Origin: Certhia americana
Lineage: Eukaryota; Chordata; Aves; Passeriformes; Certhiidae
Assembly: GCA_018697195.1 (NCBI GenBank)
Contig: CM031857.1
Span: 91,328,461-91,392,460, forward strand
Direction of reading: 5' to 3'
Length of the DNA: 64,000 nucleotides
Under the pieces are notes generated by a model, which was given only the letters and a program-made list of their open reading frames with translations, made no database searches and was not told the origin of the DNA. The translations under genes were made by a program, and so were the position numbers. This document shows, piece after piece, positions 20,061 to 32,720 of this stretch. Within the stretch, counting starts at the first letter, position 1. Every line of letters starts with the position of its first letter.

Positions 20061-23000
20061 ACACAAGTGTGTTGCTTTTCATAATTGAAAGTTTATGATT
20101 TTTTCACAGGTTAAGAAAGGAGAAGCTTCCAGCTAGAAGCATATTGATTTATAGAACCCTTCCGATTGCAGGATTTTGGTACTAGTCTTGTCTGCACTGA
20201 GAGTTGTGTTCAGTTTATTAATTAATAATTACCCTCAGGTCAGCCAGGTCTGTGGCCTTTATTGCCTTTTGCCCTTACTTTGCTTGAACCCTTGGGAGTC
20301 AGAGGCACCTGCCAGGCCATGCAGGTAAGGCTAATGGGAGTCATCATGGCAGTGAGCTTTGATGGGAGGCCATGTGCTGACTTGCAGCCCTGGACTAGCT
20401 GGTTTGCTTTCTGGACACCAGGATTCCTGTTGTGCGGGGCCTTGGAACGCTTGATTTTGTTAAAACATGTAAGGCTTTTCACCCTGTTGGTGCAGGTGCT
20501 GTCACTGGGTGAAATGTGCAGGCAGCATGTCAGCTGTGAGCAAGGATGGACTCTGTCAGCCAAGGTAAAGCTGAAGGATGCTGAGCTTGGTCATGGTTCA
20601 TTGACAGGCAGGAGTAACTCAGTTTTTGCCAGTGTGATGGGAACATATTGTTGTAAAGTCTGGAAGAACAGCAAAGATTATTTGATTGTGTTTTGACCAA
20701 AACTTACCATCTGCATGAAAAAAAATCATCTGCATGAGTGTTTTTTTGGCCATTGGGTTGAGAGATGTGTTGCATGATCATGTCACTAAAACAGGCAGAG
20801 GCTATCGAGGCAGCACCAGTGTTGGAACTAGAGGACAGGTTCCAGAGGAAGATTGACTCCTGTTTGCTCCCCAAATGAATCCAGCAGTGGCCAGGAAGCT
20901 CACAGCAGAGGCCATGCTGGGAATGATCATTTTGAGGTGATTCTGCAGCAGCCTGTTGATCTGGGAGGTCTCAGGAGTTGCTGTGACTGCCAGGCTGAGG
21001 GGACCAGTGAGGACCTGCCACCTGCCGTTGTCCCCATCTTCTTTGTGGGTGGACACCAGTCCCTTATCCTCTATCCTGGCAGCTGACGTGTGTATTTCAA
21101 TTCACACAGGTTTTCTTGTGACAACCTCGCCTCTGTTGACAGTTTCTAACAAGTTGGAGAGAATTGATCTTGTATGTCATTTGTGCCTGAAGACCAATGT
21201 TGAATTCTGCATAAATGCACATAGTGACAGGCTCCTGCTGTTGTGACTGCACAAGTGGCTCTCCTCATGGCAGTAGCACCATGAAGGTACATTTCTGAGG
21301 AGAGATGTGGGAGGCTTTCACCTCTTTATTTTTGAACACTGAAGTTCTAAACTGCAGTCAATGTTAAAGAATAATTCTTAGCAACACATTTACTATACAA
21401 GGATGTTCTTTATTTTTTAATACATATCTCTGACTGGTAATTTCAATGGGTTTTTTTCTTAGAGTTAGTGTCTGAAAATGCAGATACAGCTGTGGTTCTG
21501 TCTCCAGCCATGTTTCCAGGCTTGAACAAGCCCAACTCCTCCTCACTGCATCCTGTCCCAGGGCCTTTGCTAACTGAGCCTGCATGCTCGGCCCCTTCCT
21601 TTGCAGGGTTGCCAAGGCCTAAAGAAATTTTGGAGAAACTGCAGTAACAGTAGAAATGCAGAAACCAAGAATAAAACTATCACCCAAACTTAGGGTGTCA
21701 TACAACATGCAACTCTCCTGGGTGAAGGGCTATCTGTGTGGTGCTACCAACATCATAAATGCTTTAAAAGGAAAAGAGCTGGAAAGTACTTTCTTCTTTT
21801 AAACTTCAAGGGATATTGTTCCAGTAACTGAAGGGAAATAATGTCTTAACCAATATGAACTTTATGAAGAAGAAAAAGTTAAAAATCAACCCCTGAAGGT
21901 CTCCCTCGTAAATTCAGCTCAACTGCACCAGGGTACAGTATGATGCAGTTTAGTATTTTAGAAGCATCCACATGATAAAGTGTATTTTCCAATGAATTAG
22001 TTAAAAGCTTAGGGTAGGAGATCAAGGACAGAATATAATCATAATCCCGTTTTATTTAAGTGATTCTATTCAGTCAAGGCCCTGTGTATTTTCTCCTCTT
22101 ATACCAGATGCAGTGCATAAATGCCAAGGTCTCTCAGCCTTACACAGGAGCATACTGTTTATTTAAAATGCCTAAATCTACATGATTTGTTTTGTTAAAC
22201 TTTGTTGTGGAAGAATTTTATCTTTCTCCTGTTCACATATGTAAGATATTCATGGTTTGGACAAGAACTTTTTCAACCTTTTTAAATAGCATTCTTATGA
22301 AGGATGGCCAGTTATCTTTGGTCAGTGTGAAGCTAAATTTTCCAGTAGGCTACATCTAACAATGGCTTTCATTATGGAGGACACTCTTTCGGTACATATG
22401 TAACTTTAAAAACACATTAAGAGTTGAAAGGTAATTAATTATTGGGAAAAGGGAGGTGTTTGGACAAAAAAAAAAAAAAAAACCAAAAAACTTTATTCTA
22501 AACTTTTAGACTTAAAATTGAAGTTGTCTGTGATTTTGCATGAATGTTTCCTAATCCTGGCCTTAGAAACAAGCTGTGTCTGTGCACATTTGTAATTTCA
22601 ATTTTTACCCTAATGAGCAGCCTCAGAGATGACAATGTATTTCACACTTACATAAGGGTGCTCAGAGACTTCTCCAAAGTGCCTTATTGATTTTGAAAAT
22701 CATCTGTTGATTACTTGAAACCTAAAATATCACTTTAGCCTCTAATAAGATTCTGGTAACTGGAGAGAGGAAAAAGTTGGGAGAGCTGCCCGAGATGCAC
22801 AAATATTGGTGATTAGAGCAGGGGTAGGTACAAGAACCTGCTGTTTCAGAAGTCAGAGGAAATAATTCTGTCTGGTTGCTATAAGGGCATTGTAACCATT
22901 GCCTGCTTTACTCTATTTAACAAAAGAAAATTAATTACAATTCCAAGAATAGTAATACGGAATTACAAGTAAAATAATGCTCTTTCTTAATCTGCAGTTG

Positions 23001-25719
23001 TTCAAAGTGAAAAGTTTCTGCTGCTATTGATTTGACATATATCATTCTGAGGGCTTGCTGATCACAATTTTAAAATATAATGAAAACATGTTATATTTAT
23101 GTTGACAAGGAATACTGTTATTTTAAGGTATGAACCACTTAAACTCCCTAAAGTAACAGGTTCGCTGATGTGGTATTTTAACTATTTTCGTTAACTTGGT
23201 GCAATGCAGTCCTAAAGTGTGAAAATCACTCCTAATGATTAACTTTGTGCTTACTCTCTTTCACCAGAAGAGCAGTAAAGATACTTCAGTCAGTATTTAT
23301 TTTTTTTCTTTTTGTTCCAAAGTTAGCTTTTTGCTAATACTCTCTGATAACCCAGTATTGTACATTATTTCATAGCATCGTTGGACTAAAACCTGAGTGC
23401 TGCATGAGTGGAAATAGAAACTCAAGTGCAGGTGAAAAGCCAAAGCTGACCAGAGGTGTATGGGGCCAAAGAGAACACAGAGGTCAGGAGAGTTAAAGAA
23501 ACCAAACTGGTGGATATTCAGTGACAAAAGGAGAGAAGGGCAGAGAAGAGAGCAGGAATCCTGAAAGGCATCAAATGGTGGCCAAAGAGATGCTCAGGAA
23601 ATAGTAGAGAGAGATGAACTTACCAAAAAAAAAAAAAAATCTGAGGAGTGTAGGTGGTGAAATTTCTATCACTGCACAGTTAATTTACTTTAGCTCTTTG
23701 TGGAGCAAATTATCTTAAATGTTTTTCTTCAGGAGTTATCAGAAGAGCAATTAAGATAGCTAAACATTTGGGTATAGAAAATGCAATTGGAGTGATTATT
23801 AATATCAGTCTGAATATTAAAAGATATGATAGGAAAAAGCTGTCACAAGACTTGGTAATCACAAGGTGATTACCCCATGTATGGATTCTTCCAGTGCCAC
23901 AGAAAATTAAAATTATTTATTTACATTTGAGCTACCTGCCACAAGAACAAAGTAGCTAGGCATCTAGGATGACTCTCACTTCTACAATGGGAACATTCCC
24001 AAAGCTGCTCAAGGCCGCTTTAAAGTTTTTCAAAAAATCACCTAGAGGGGGCTAAAGAACAGTCTTCTGCCTTGCTTTGTTGGAGGCAGTGCATTCACTC
24101 CTTAAAAGAGGATATTTTTACTGAGTTTTACCTCTTGCTTTTGTTGAACCTGCTGAAGAGCATAAAGGAACAGAGGGAAATTACAGACAGGCTTGCAACA
24201 GTAACTAAAAAGGCAACTGGGAGCTTTCCTTTAACAACCTGGTGTGTAAAAATAAGATATGGAGCATATTATGATGGATAAAAAGGGAAGAAACTAAAAT
24301 TCTCTAGAAAACAAGCAATTGAACCATCAGATGGAGAGAAGTGAAACTGCGCCATTTAGTGGTGAACAGGAAACACAAAGAGGACATAAAATGTGGGGTA
24401 AAAATTGTACTTGATAAATGAGAAAAACATAATTTCCACTTATTGCAATTTTATTAACACAACTAAAGTTTAAGACAAAACCAGAATCAGATCCAGACTT
24501 ATTCCAGAGTTAGAACGTGTGCACAGGTTTCACAGGCAAAATGTTCTGGAAATCTAAAGAAAGCTCCTTCAAATGAAAAGATCAAAACAGACAATAATAA
24601 CAGAATAAGAAATAATTACCAAAAAAAAGGAGTAATTGGATGGTAGCTGGGAAGCAAAATAAAATAATAAATGTTACCACTTCCTTGATTAAGATTGTAA
24701 GTGACTCAGAAGAAATAGCTGTTTAGAAAAAGTATACAGCTGCTCGTGGCTTGAACTAGAGGGTTTCTTAATGGACAGTTGTATGACTGCTGGCTTATTT
24801 TATGCTTAACCTTTCTCTTTTATAAATAAAGAACATCTCAAAATCACCTTTAAAGGGGTAGGAAGGCACCAAACAAGACCAAACTTTTTGGTTCAGTTTT
24901 GGCAAGCTGATTTGGACGCACATTACTACTTGTAGCAGGCACCCTGCCATGCTGAGGGAGTTCCAAACCTCACCAGCAGAATGAACTGTATCAGGATGCA
25001 AAAGAACAGAAATCCTGCTGATCCAATACTGCACCAGACCCAGTGATGCTGCCAGTGCAGTGTCACATGTCACAGACGTGGTCCCTCTGTGTCCCTGGTC
25101 AGAGCAATCTTTTGAATCTTTTGAAGAAGCAGAGCTCTAGCCGAAGCTCTTCATAAACCCACATTTCTTGGACCCACTGAACTGTGGATACAGTTTGCTT
25201 TTCAAACTCAGAGACTGAAATTCCTGAAGCAGCCTTTAGAGGACAGTGGAGAATTGCAAATAGTGCATTTTCAACTGTGGCCTCATAATCCGGGTTACTT
25301 TGGTTTTTATATGGATTATGAATTCTGATTCAAAGTGCAGACAAAGTACTAATGTGTGCTGTTCATAGACTCTGTTTTTTCAGGACAAGGTTGTGACTTG
25401 TGGCAGCAGTGTATTTTTAACTATATTGTAGCCTTTTCTATCAATAAGAATTCTGCTTTCCATTTGGCTAAACTGTGGCCTCACTACATGAACAGCTGCA
25501 TTGTCAAAAAGAGCTCACTTCTTCATGTTGATGTCTAATGGAAAAGACTGACCCCCCAAAAAAAACACTGGTGACCTTTTCTGGAGGCTGTGGTGATCTT
25601 GGCCTTTGGCATCAAGGCTTTAAATCTGTAAGAAGTTTGCTGATTGGGTCAAAACATTGCACATCTCTGTCCCTGAGAAATTCTGGGTCAAATTTTAGGA
25701 CAGCTTCTAGCAATAATTA
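20061..25719. other. Intergenic interval between TUBGCP3 and its tail duplicate
   Basis: No gene supported. The first part (to about 20420) was copied along with the TUBGCP3 tail into the downstream relic. The rest is unique and AT-rich with homopolymer A runs at 22466-22482 and 23625-23639. Open frames are all below 150 codons and lack family resemblance. Confidence 0.6.
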
Positions 25720-25785
25720 GACTGTAGTTAGGGTCTGCTTGAAATGGCTAGAAGCTGGCTGGAACACTCACTGGGAAGAGTTTCT

Positions 25786-25955
25786 GCTGTTGAGGGGTGC
25801 CCCGTGCTGCTGTATAACCCACACCAAATGAGGGTGTGTGAAGCCAGCAGTGCTCTAATGCTGGCCTGGATGGCATTGTGCCTGCAACATGGAGTCAAGG
25901 TGAGGTCTGCTGTTGGCACAGGCTGGATCCTGAATGCTGTCTTGAGGCGGTGGCA
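25786..25955 (+). repeat. 170-bp block nearly identical to TUBGCP3 intron 13 block 18434-18603
   Basis: Same length with no gaps, and three mismatches by direct comparison (about 98% identity). All three are A in the intron copy and G here, and two of them turn a CpA into a CpG. The flanking duplicated sequence is far more diverged. The block carries a conserved splice-donor-like caag/gtgagg. Confidence 0.92.
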
Positions 25956-26713
25956 AAGGGGAACACCCTTTAAGAGACCAAGCTGTTTGCACTGGAGACT
26001 CTGATGTTTGTGGCAGGCATAGGAAGATGGAAATGCTGATAACCAGTTCTGATGAGAGCCTTCAGTTCCTGAGCTTTATGCTGGACTTCAACTGATATTT
26101 CTAGAATTACCAGACTGTATGGACTGATTGAACCTCATCCAATCAACTTGTTAAATCATCCTGTTAAAAATGCCAACCTTATTTGAAACTTTCTGAGTTT
26201 TTCCCACTGTAACTTATATCTGTGTCAAAGAAATCACACGTTCTTTTGTTTACAGAAAGCACCATTTCCTGTCTTAACAAAGAGACATAGATACTTTTTA
26301 ACATGTTCTTGTTCTATTTTAAATCACTTTGGCTAGAGACAGGAGTTTTGGATTCAGACCAAATGTTCTTGTTAGGAAGTTATATAAAGCATTTACTTAT
26401 GATAATTTTCAATACTATGAAACTTTTATAACAACCTTAGGTACTTTGCTTTTTCCTGTGTTTGTTTTCAAGGTTAGTATTACACATAGTAGTTATTTAG
26501 TAGGGAAATTCTCTGGTTGCTTTACAGGAGTGAACTATAGAAGCAGACCATGAGTGACTTTACTGCTTATGAAATAACCAAGTAAGAATTAAAGTTAAAA
26601 CCCCAATGGTGTCAAAGGAAAGTATAGTTTCCTTTCAAAAATTGATGTTAGAAAATATCTCAAGGAATTGAGATCATCTTTATTTCCCCTTTCTTGTTTA
26701 TTTTCTATTATAG

Positions 26714-26800
26714 ATGGAAATATATATTTCTATATTTCTAAATTTCTGTATTTCTATCTATATTTCTATTTCTGTATTTTTCTATGTTTCTATTTCTTAG
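26714..26800. repeat. Imperfect TTTCTA/TATTTC-type simple repeat
   Basis: Low-complexity array of 'tatttcta' and 'tttctat' variants inside the tail duplicate. The corresponding place in the parental UTR (near 19920) lacks the expansion, so the array grew after the duplication. Confidence 0.75.
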
Positions 26801-27310
26801 AGGAGGGAATGTTTCTGGATTTGTTTGCAAAAAAGTCATTACGTCAGATACCTGAAGTAAACATATATTATCTTTCACAAGTACAAATTTAGACAAAAAC
26901 AGTTATCTTTCAAACAATTGTTTTGCCTTTTGCAATAGAAAGACATTAAATTTTGAGCAGGGTAAGCAAGGAGAAGGCTCCAGCTCAGAGTGCAGGTGTT
27001 TTGCAGATATCTCTAGCAAATAAACCCATTACAAGGCTTTGGTACTAGTATTAACTGTGCAGTTAATTAACTGTAATTGTTAACTAATGAATAATTATTA
27101 ACTGTAGTTACAGTTGTGTGGAATATGTTAATTAAATTTGCTCTCAAATGGACTATATCCATAACATTTTTTGCACGTTGCCCTTTGTTTGAAGCCCTGG
27201 GTTGCAGAGGGACCTCCCAGACCATGCAGGCAAAGCTGCTCTGACTCATGAGGATGATGCTTCAAAACTGCAGGTCCAGACTAAAAGGTTTGTCCTCTGG
27301 CCATCCAGAC

Positions 27311-29435
27311 ACTTCTGACAGTGGAAGCAGTGCTTCCCAGTGGATTATGCTTTAGGGTAACCTGCCTTTCCCAGCTGGGGTGGACACAGACCTTTCAATT
27401 GCACTTGCTGGTGTAGGAGGAATGGGACTGTGGACAAGAGGTAATGCTCAGGTAGTGAGACCGCCCCATGAGGGGGTTGGACACAAGGCAGCACAGGTGG
27501 GGAGTCAGCCCAGTGATGTCATTCTCTTTCTGGACAATTAGACATCACTCTCAAGAGAAAGCCTTTTAAATCAAAATCAAAAGGGGTAGATTAACTTCTT
27601 AGCAGGCTGCCAATCCCTTGAAAAAGATCTGCTGACAAGACATTACAAATTCTGTAGTTGAGGCAAAGGGACTCTTTCTCCCCCTCCCAGCTCCAGTGTA
27701 ATGTGCCCAGTATTTTTCCCTAGAATAATCTGGGTTATAGAACCAGCAACTTACACTGCTGGTCTGTTTGAGTGTACTAAACAGTTTGTGTGACTGTAGT
27801 GTATGTTTGGCTGTACTAAATTAGTATCATGACCAGTAAATGACCAACTCCACTGTTGTGAGGCAGGCACTGTGGTTCTTTCAAGTTTTCGTTTCTGAAC
27901 AGCAGCTGTGGATAACAGGTATTTGTGATTGCTGCCTATGATTTTGGGGTACAGTAGAGTTCCAGAAATTCTGGTCTTTTTACCATTTGTTTTTGGTGCT
28001 GACCTAGTGTAGGATGTCTCAGGATCAGACTGCTCTTCTGAAATTACTGAATCCATACCATCGCCCTAGGATTTCTCTCCTAGAAGTCATGGATAGCTGA
28101 CTGCAGCTATTGTTGAGATTTGTATTTTGTATGGTAATCACATCCTCTTTTTGCTTATATTCCTAAGTCTTGTCTGTGCTCTGATTTTGATTCTTTTTTT
28201 TCATAGGCAGTGTCAGTATTAGTTAAAATTCTTGCTCTATAAGAGAAAAAATGTTTCAGGAAAGGACAACAGTTGGACCCAGTGGCCTGAGAGGTGTTTT
28301 CCATCCTTTCCAATTCTGTCATAGTCACTGATGTGAATTGAGGCCAATTAAAATAATATTACATCAAAGTTCTCAGTACTGTTACCAGCTAATGCCGTAA
28401 TCCAAAGTTCAGTGGTGAATCTTGTGACTTCAAGCATTTAATTGCCAATATCAACCATCCAATAAAGAATTATGTGGGGTGGAGAGGGGATTGGCTGTTT
28501 TCTCCATCACTGAAGCAACTACTGAAGCCAACCCTGCCCCAACCAATATGAAATCAGAGACTGTCACAGAGACTGTAACATAGTGTTTTCATACATGTCT
28601 GAAGCCTTTGTGTTCCTCCTGTCTGGAGGGAATCATGCAATCTGCAGGTTAGAGGGGAAGACCCTGCAATGCTGATAATCCCACAGAGTGTTTGACATTA
28701 TTGTGTAATCTTGGGTAATCTGTCTTGACATTGACAGGAAGTTTTCTTTTTCACTTTATTAGTGTCTCTGAATGAGTGAAAATCCTGCAACAACAACATT
28801 CTCTTGATTTCAGTAGCAACAAAGGGAATTTCCAAGTCATTGCAAATTAATATGCTGTGGAGTAGCTCTGTAGGCTGTCTCTAGAACTGCTTTTATGGCT
28901 GTGGCAGTTTTGATTGTTTTAATTATCTGATTCAGTGAGATGCAGCCACATGCCTTCTTGTCCTTACAGCCTATCCACAGTTATAGAGAGGATCAAACCA
29001 GAGGGAGATCACTGCTGTCTTCCTACATACCTCTTTCACATGTCAGATGTTCAGAGCTTTCCTGCTATGCAGTGTGGAATTGGGCTTTTAATAGGAACTG
29101 ATTTGGAGAGCATGTAATTTCAACAAGGGATACTTGCCAAGTTTTGCAAATGATTTAAATTTGCAGTTGTATTTAACTTTTCTTTTAATCTCTGTACACG
29201 CAGTCTGTGCTCTGGAGCGCAGGTCTGGGCTCAAAGCTGCTATCCCAAAGGGAACCTTATCATCTGGACTTGGAGGCTGCTGGAGGACAGACCTTGAAAG
29301 AGCTTGTTGGTGCATCCATCCGATTGCTACTGTTGAGTTAAAGGACCTTCCCTCAATGGACTCAGAATTCAAACAGCATACAGAGAATGCTTAAGACATA
29401 TGTTTTAGTTCTAAGTAGTCCTATGAGGAGCAGAA
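27311..29435. other. Intergenic, no gene seen
   Basis: Unique sequence with a degenerate CR1 3' end at about 28268-28325. Nothing else is recognised. Open frames are about 100 codons or fewer. Confidence 0.6.
28268..28325 (+). mobile_element. Degenerate CR1 3'-end fragment
   Basis: The order 'gttggacccagtggcct', 'gaggtgttttccatcctttccaa', then 'ttctgtcatag' follows the well-known CR1 tail (gttggact...gaggtcccttccaacc...attctatgattctg), with many substitutions. An old, severely 5'-truncated copy. Confidence 0.45.
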
Positions 29436-29494
29436 AGTTGGACTTGATGATCCTTATGGGTCCCTTCCAACTTCAGGCATTCTACGATTCCGTG
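29436..29494 (+). mobile_element. CR1 LINE 3' end, 5'-truncated
   Basis: Reads gttggacttgatgatcctta, then gggtcccttccaacttc, then cattctacgattccgtg. This is the diagnostic CR1 tail ending in ATTCTATG-like octamers. The element is in plus orientation and reduced to its last about 60 bp. The sequence upstream (29.2-29.43 kb) may belong to it but is too diverged to say. Confidence 0.8.
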
Positions 29495-32229
29495 AGCTTG
29501 ACTCTCAGAGCAGCAAATGCAGTTTCTTGCCACAGATCTACATCTGCCATTAAATTTCTTTAATGTTGTTCATCACAATTGTAAATAAAGCCTTCTTCCA
29601 TGGGCAGTGTACACACACATGTTCCAATGCCACCATCAACCTAAAGGGTATGTTTCTCTTCTTCCCTTCTTGTCTTTACACAGGAAAACACAAAGATGTG
29701 GTTACCCTTGGCTGGCATTTGACCCTTAAGCATTTTTGAACAGTTTTAAACAAGAAAGGCTCTCTCTTTTTCTACGTAGTTTGTTAGAACTTCCATTCTT
29801 TTAATGGAGCACTACTCTTGCTTTGCAAATGCAGAGACTACAGAAACATGTTCCTCCCTCCTTTCCATTTTCTGTGTTAATTTATTCTTCTTTCCATATC
29901 TGCCCTTTCTTCCTTGTTCATTTCTATGCCCTCTGTTATTTTGATATTGCCTTCTCTCCCCTTTTTGACACCTTTAAAAATGAAATAAATGAGAAAGACC
30001 TTATAGTACTCATTTTCTTGGATTGGTCTCTTTCTCAAAGGGTGATTACTACCCTTAAGGGTTTTCTACAACACAGACCTAAAGCACAAACAGCCCCCCT
30101 GATGCCAGCCCCCTCCACTGATACTCCACACAACATACTCCTTTGACATCCAAAAATCACCCTCAAACTGCATCTCTATGAGTAAAAAGAAGGAGTTTTA
30201 AAAAAGAAATCTCAATGCAGTAGGGGGAGACTTCTTGAATAAGCAGCATTTCTTCTGGGCTCTTCATTCCTCTGTCCAATAAATGTTTCTGCCTTTCTCT
30301 CCATAGTCTTCTACCTACCTACTTAAAATTGTAGGCTTCCTACTGAAGATGTTCTGCATGAGGGAATTATGTATCTTCTGCTTTTACTACAGCATAATAA
30401 GAACAACAACAATAATAGCAGCAGCATTATTGCACTTAATTTTCTTTGTTCTGTAGAATACATGTCAGATGAAAAATATTGCTCAGTTAGACCCATTAGG
30501 GAGATTTAATTTGTAAAGTGTTTTCTCAGGGTCTTTTTGGTGAATTCTCAAACTAGACTTACGCAGCTAGGTTTCAAAACTAATGCAGCAAACCATCGGT
30601 TTTGTGGGGCGTCTCACTCCATATTGTCCTGTCTGGCCTTACCAGAATTTTTAATTTGCATTCTATATGACTCAATAGCAACAACAGTTTCATCAGTATC
30701 TCTGCAGCTGAGGTCATATAGCAATACAAAAATGTTTGCTCTCTTTCAGGTGAATAAGTCCCAACTCTGATCCCCAAAGCAAGGGTTCCAAACCAGCACA
30801 AGGATAATTATATTTTATTAAATAAAGAAGTAACATGACTATTTCGGTATCACCAAATTGTACCCCTTGTGAGCAGGAAAGTAGACTTCACTGGATTTAC
30901 CTTGTCAAATACTTACTCTGCCCAATGAAATGCAAGGAGTATTTCAAGCAGAAGGAACCTGAAAACAGAAATAAGATGAATAACTTTAGTATTTCAGTTG
31001 GGGTGAATTGGACTTGGAGGCGACTCTATTCCACATTTACAGAACAGTGTCTCTGATGACCACTCAGCCTGGATAATAGAGCTGAAAACTTAAAATGAGT
31101 TGTGATATTGCAGTGGGCAAGAGGCGATGATAGGAAAGTGGTTTCCATCATTATGCCAGGGCTCCAGAGTTGCTAGGTTGCTGTATTGGAACTAACAATC
31201 ATAAATTGACCTGGTTTTGTATGTGTTTGGGTGCTACTGCTGCCTGCTTAAGTGACCTAAGTGATTGCCTTTATTTAGGACTAGGCAGAGCTAGTGGAAG
31301 TTCCTGGCAGTCCAATTCTTCCTCCTGAGCCATAGGAAGATAGACACTGCTGGTGGACAACAGAAAGGAATTCTCCTTGTTCAAAACGCCTTGAGAACCA
31401 GTGGGTAGACCTCTCATCTCAGGACTGTCAGAGGGGAATGAAACAGAAAGGGTAGAATGTCCTCCTTTTTACACCAGACCACTGCACTGTCAGGTATCAC
31501 ATGCCCATGTACATCTTACTGCATTTTCTTGGCTGGGAAATTAGTTTGGAAATATTTTATCTGCACAAAATTACCTGACACCAGGGTGAGAGTGCTTTCA
31601 GAATGTAAATTATAATTTTCCTTTATGCAATGGTGGTTTAAAACATAAATCAAAAGACCAAAAATCACTTGTGCAAAAGATGCTGCTTCTACTAGTACCC
31701 TTTTGAACAAGTATGTAGTCTTCAGTCTGCTCAGAAAACACAAATTGTTCTGAAATACAGTGCAGACTAGAATAAATAACACAAGTCCATACAGTTGCAG
31801 TAGATCACAAATCATGCTTCAAGACTGAACTAAACTTTGCTTTCAAATGGGCATTAACAAAGTATCCCCAAGGGCACTCCAGCCATCACCTGTGCCACAA
31901 ACAGTGATGTCAAAGAGTGACATCTCTCCCCCAGATGCTGATGAGTGAGGGAGGTGGCCTCTCTGCAGCTAAGAGCCAATATTTTAATAGGCCTGGACTG
32001 GGAATTGATTGTTTAGATTTCTTTAGATGTGATAGGAAAAAGACCATTGACAAATCTTGATATGGGTGTCTGACTTGCACCTGTACATCTTGAAATAAAG
32101 AAATAGTTGAAACTAATGGATAATTTCTTCATGCTTATTATTTTGACTTTGGTCTTTGGAAAGCAACATGGTAAAATATGTCTCATTGGCAACAGCTTTC
32201 AGTAGTCAAGAATTGCTGTAATTCCAGGC
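29495..32229. other. Intergenic, no gene seen
   Basis: Unique AT-rich sequence with a short AAC/AAT-rich patch near 30395-30425. No convincing coding or RNA gene. Confidence 0.6.
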
Positions 32230-32720
32230 TTACAAAAACTTTCCAACTTGTCAACAATGATTTTTTAGGAGATGCTGTCAAATGCCTTGCTAAAATCAAG
32301 GTAGTGTTTTCTCTGCAGTTCTCCCCTCATATATCAAGCAAGTAGTTTCATCACAGAAGTCTATTATTCAATATGTTTTGTTTTAGTCACCTTCTTGACC
32401 TTAATTTTTTTGGACATACCTTTCATGAGGGCTCAATACACAACTTTTCCCAGGAAAAGTGTGAGCTTAACTGGTGTGTAGTTTCCCAGATCTTTCTTTG
32501 ATAGGTGATCATAAATTGGACTTTTTCTACTGGCATGATCTTACAAAGATGATAGAAAGCAGTTTTGCATTGAGATTAACCTACTTTTTCAGCTCCTTCA
32601 GCTGCATCTTATGAGTTCCCATAGCCTTGTAAATACTGGGTTTGTACAGATGGTCCCTAACTTAGTTCTTCTCCACTTCTGGTAAGAATTGTGTGTCTAC
32701 ATTTTCTGTTCTTCTAAACC
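32230..32720 (-). mobile_element. Old CR1-like LINE fragment, reverse-transcriptase region, antisense
   Basis: Contains 'gatgctgtcaaatgccttgctaaaatcaaggtag', the complement of the conserved YLDFSKAFDS motif in CR1-type reverse transcriptases. It is followed by diverged matches to the usual antisense order ('tgtgtagtttcccagatc', 'agctccttcagctgcatcttatgagttcccatag'). Heavily mutated and inactive. Edges are approximate. Confidence 0.6.

Larger units (their letters stand above)
25720..27310 (+). pseudogene. Decayed direct duplicate of the TUBGCP3 3' end (intron 13 end, partial last exon, 3' UTR, flank)
   Basis: Collinear, same-orientation similarity to about 18390-20420. Recognisable steps are the 170-bp intron block (25786-25955), the 'agaccaagctgttt' piece at 25975-25988, part of exon E14 (26036-26092), the UTR stretch 26100-26280 (about 93% by eye), a weaker UTR match to about 26930, the 'ttggtactagt' piece near 27040, and the flank 'gaccatgcagg' near 27220. 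The intron acceptor, the basic C-terminus and the first about 260 bp of 3' UTR are deleted. The exon relic keeps 19 codons (LITSSDESLQFLSFMLDFN) and then stops at 26093. The parental poly(A) hexamer is not preserved. It retains intron sequence, so it arose by DNA duplication, not retroposition. It is not expected to encode protein. Confidence 0.88.

Noticed and set aside
20262..20696. 144-codon plus-strand frame just after TUBGCP3
   Set aside because: The antisense strand is also open (107 codons) and the duplicate of this region at 27.2 kb does not keep the frame. Not a gene.
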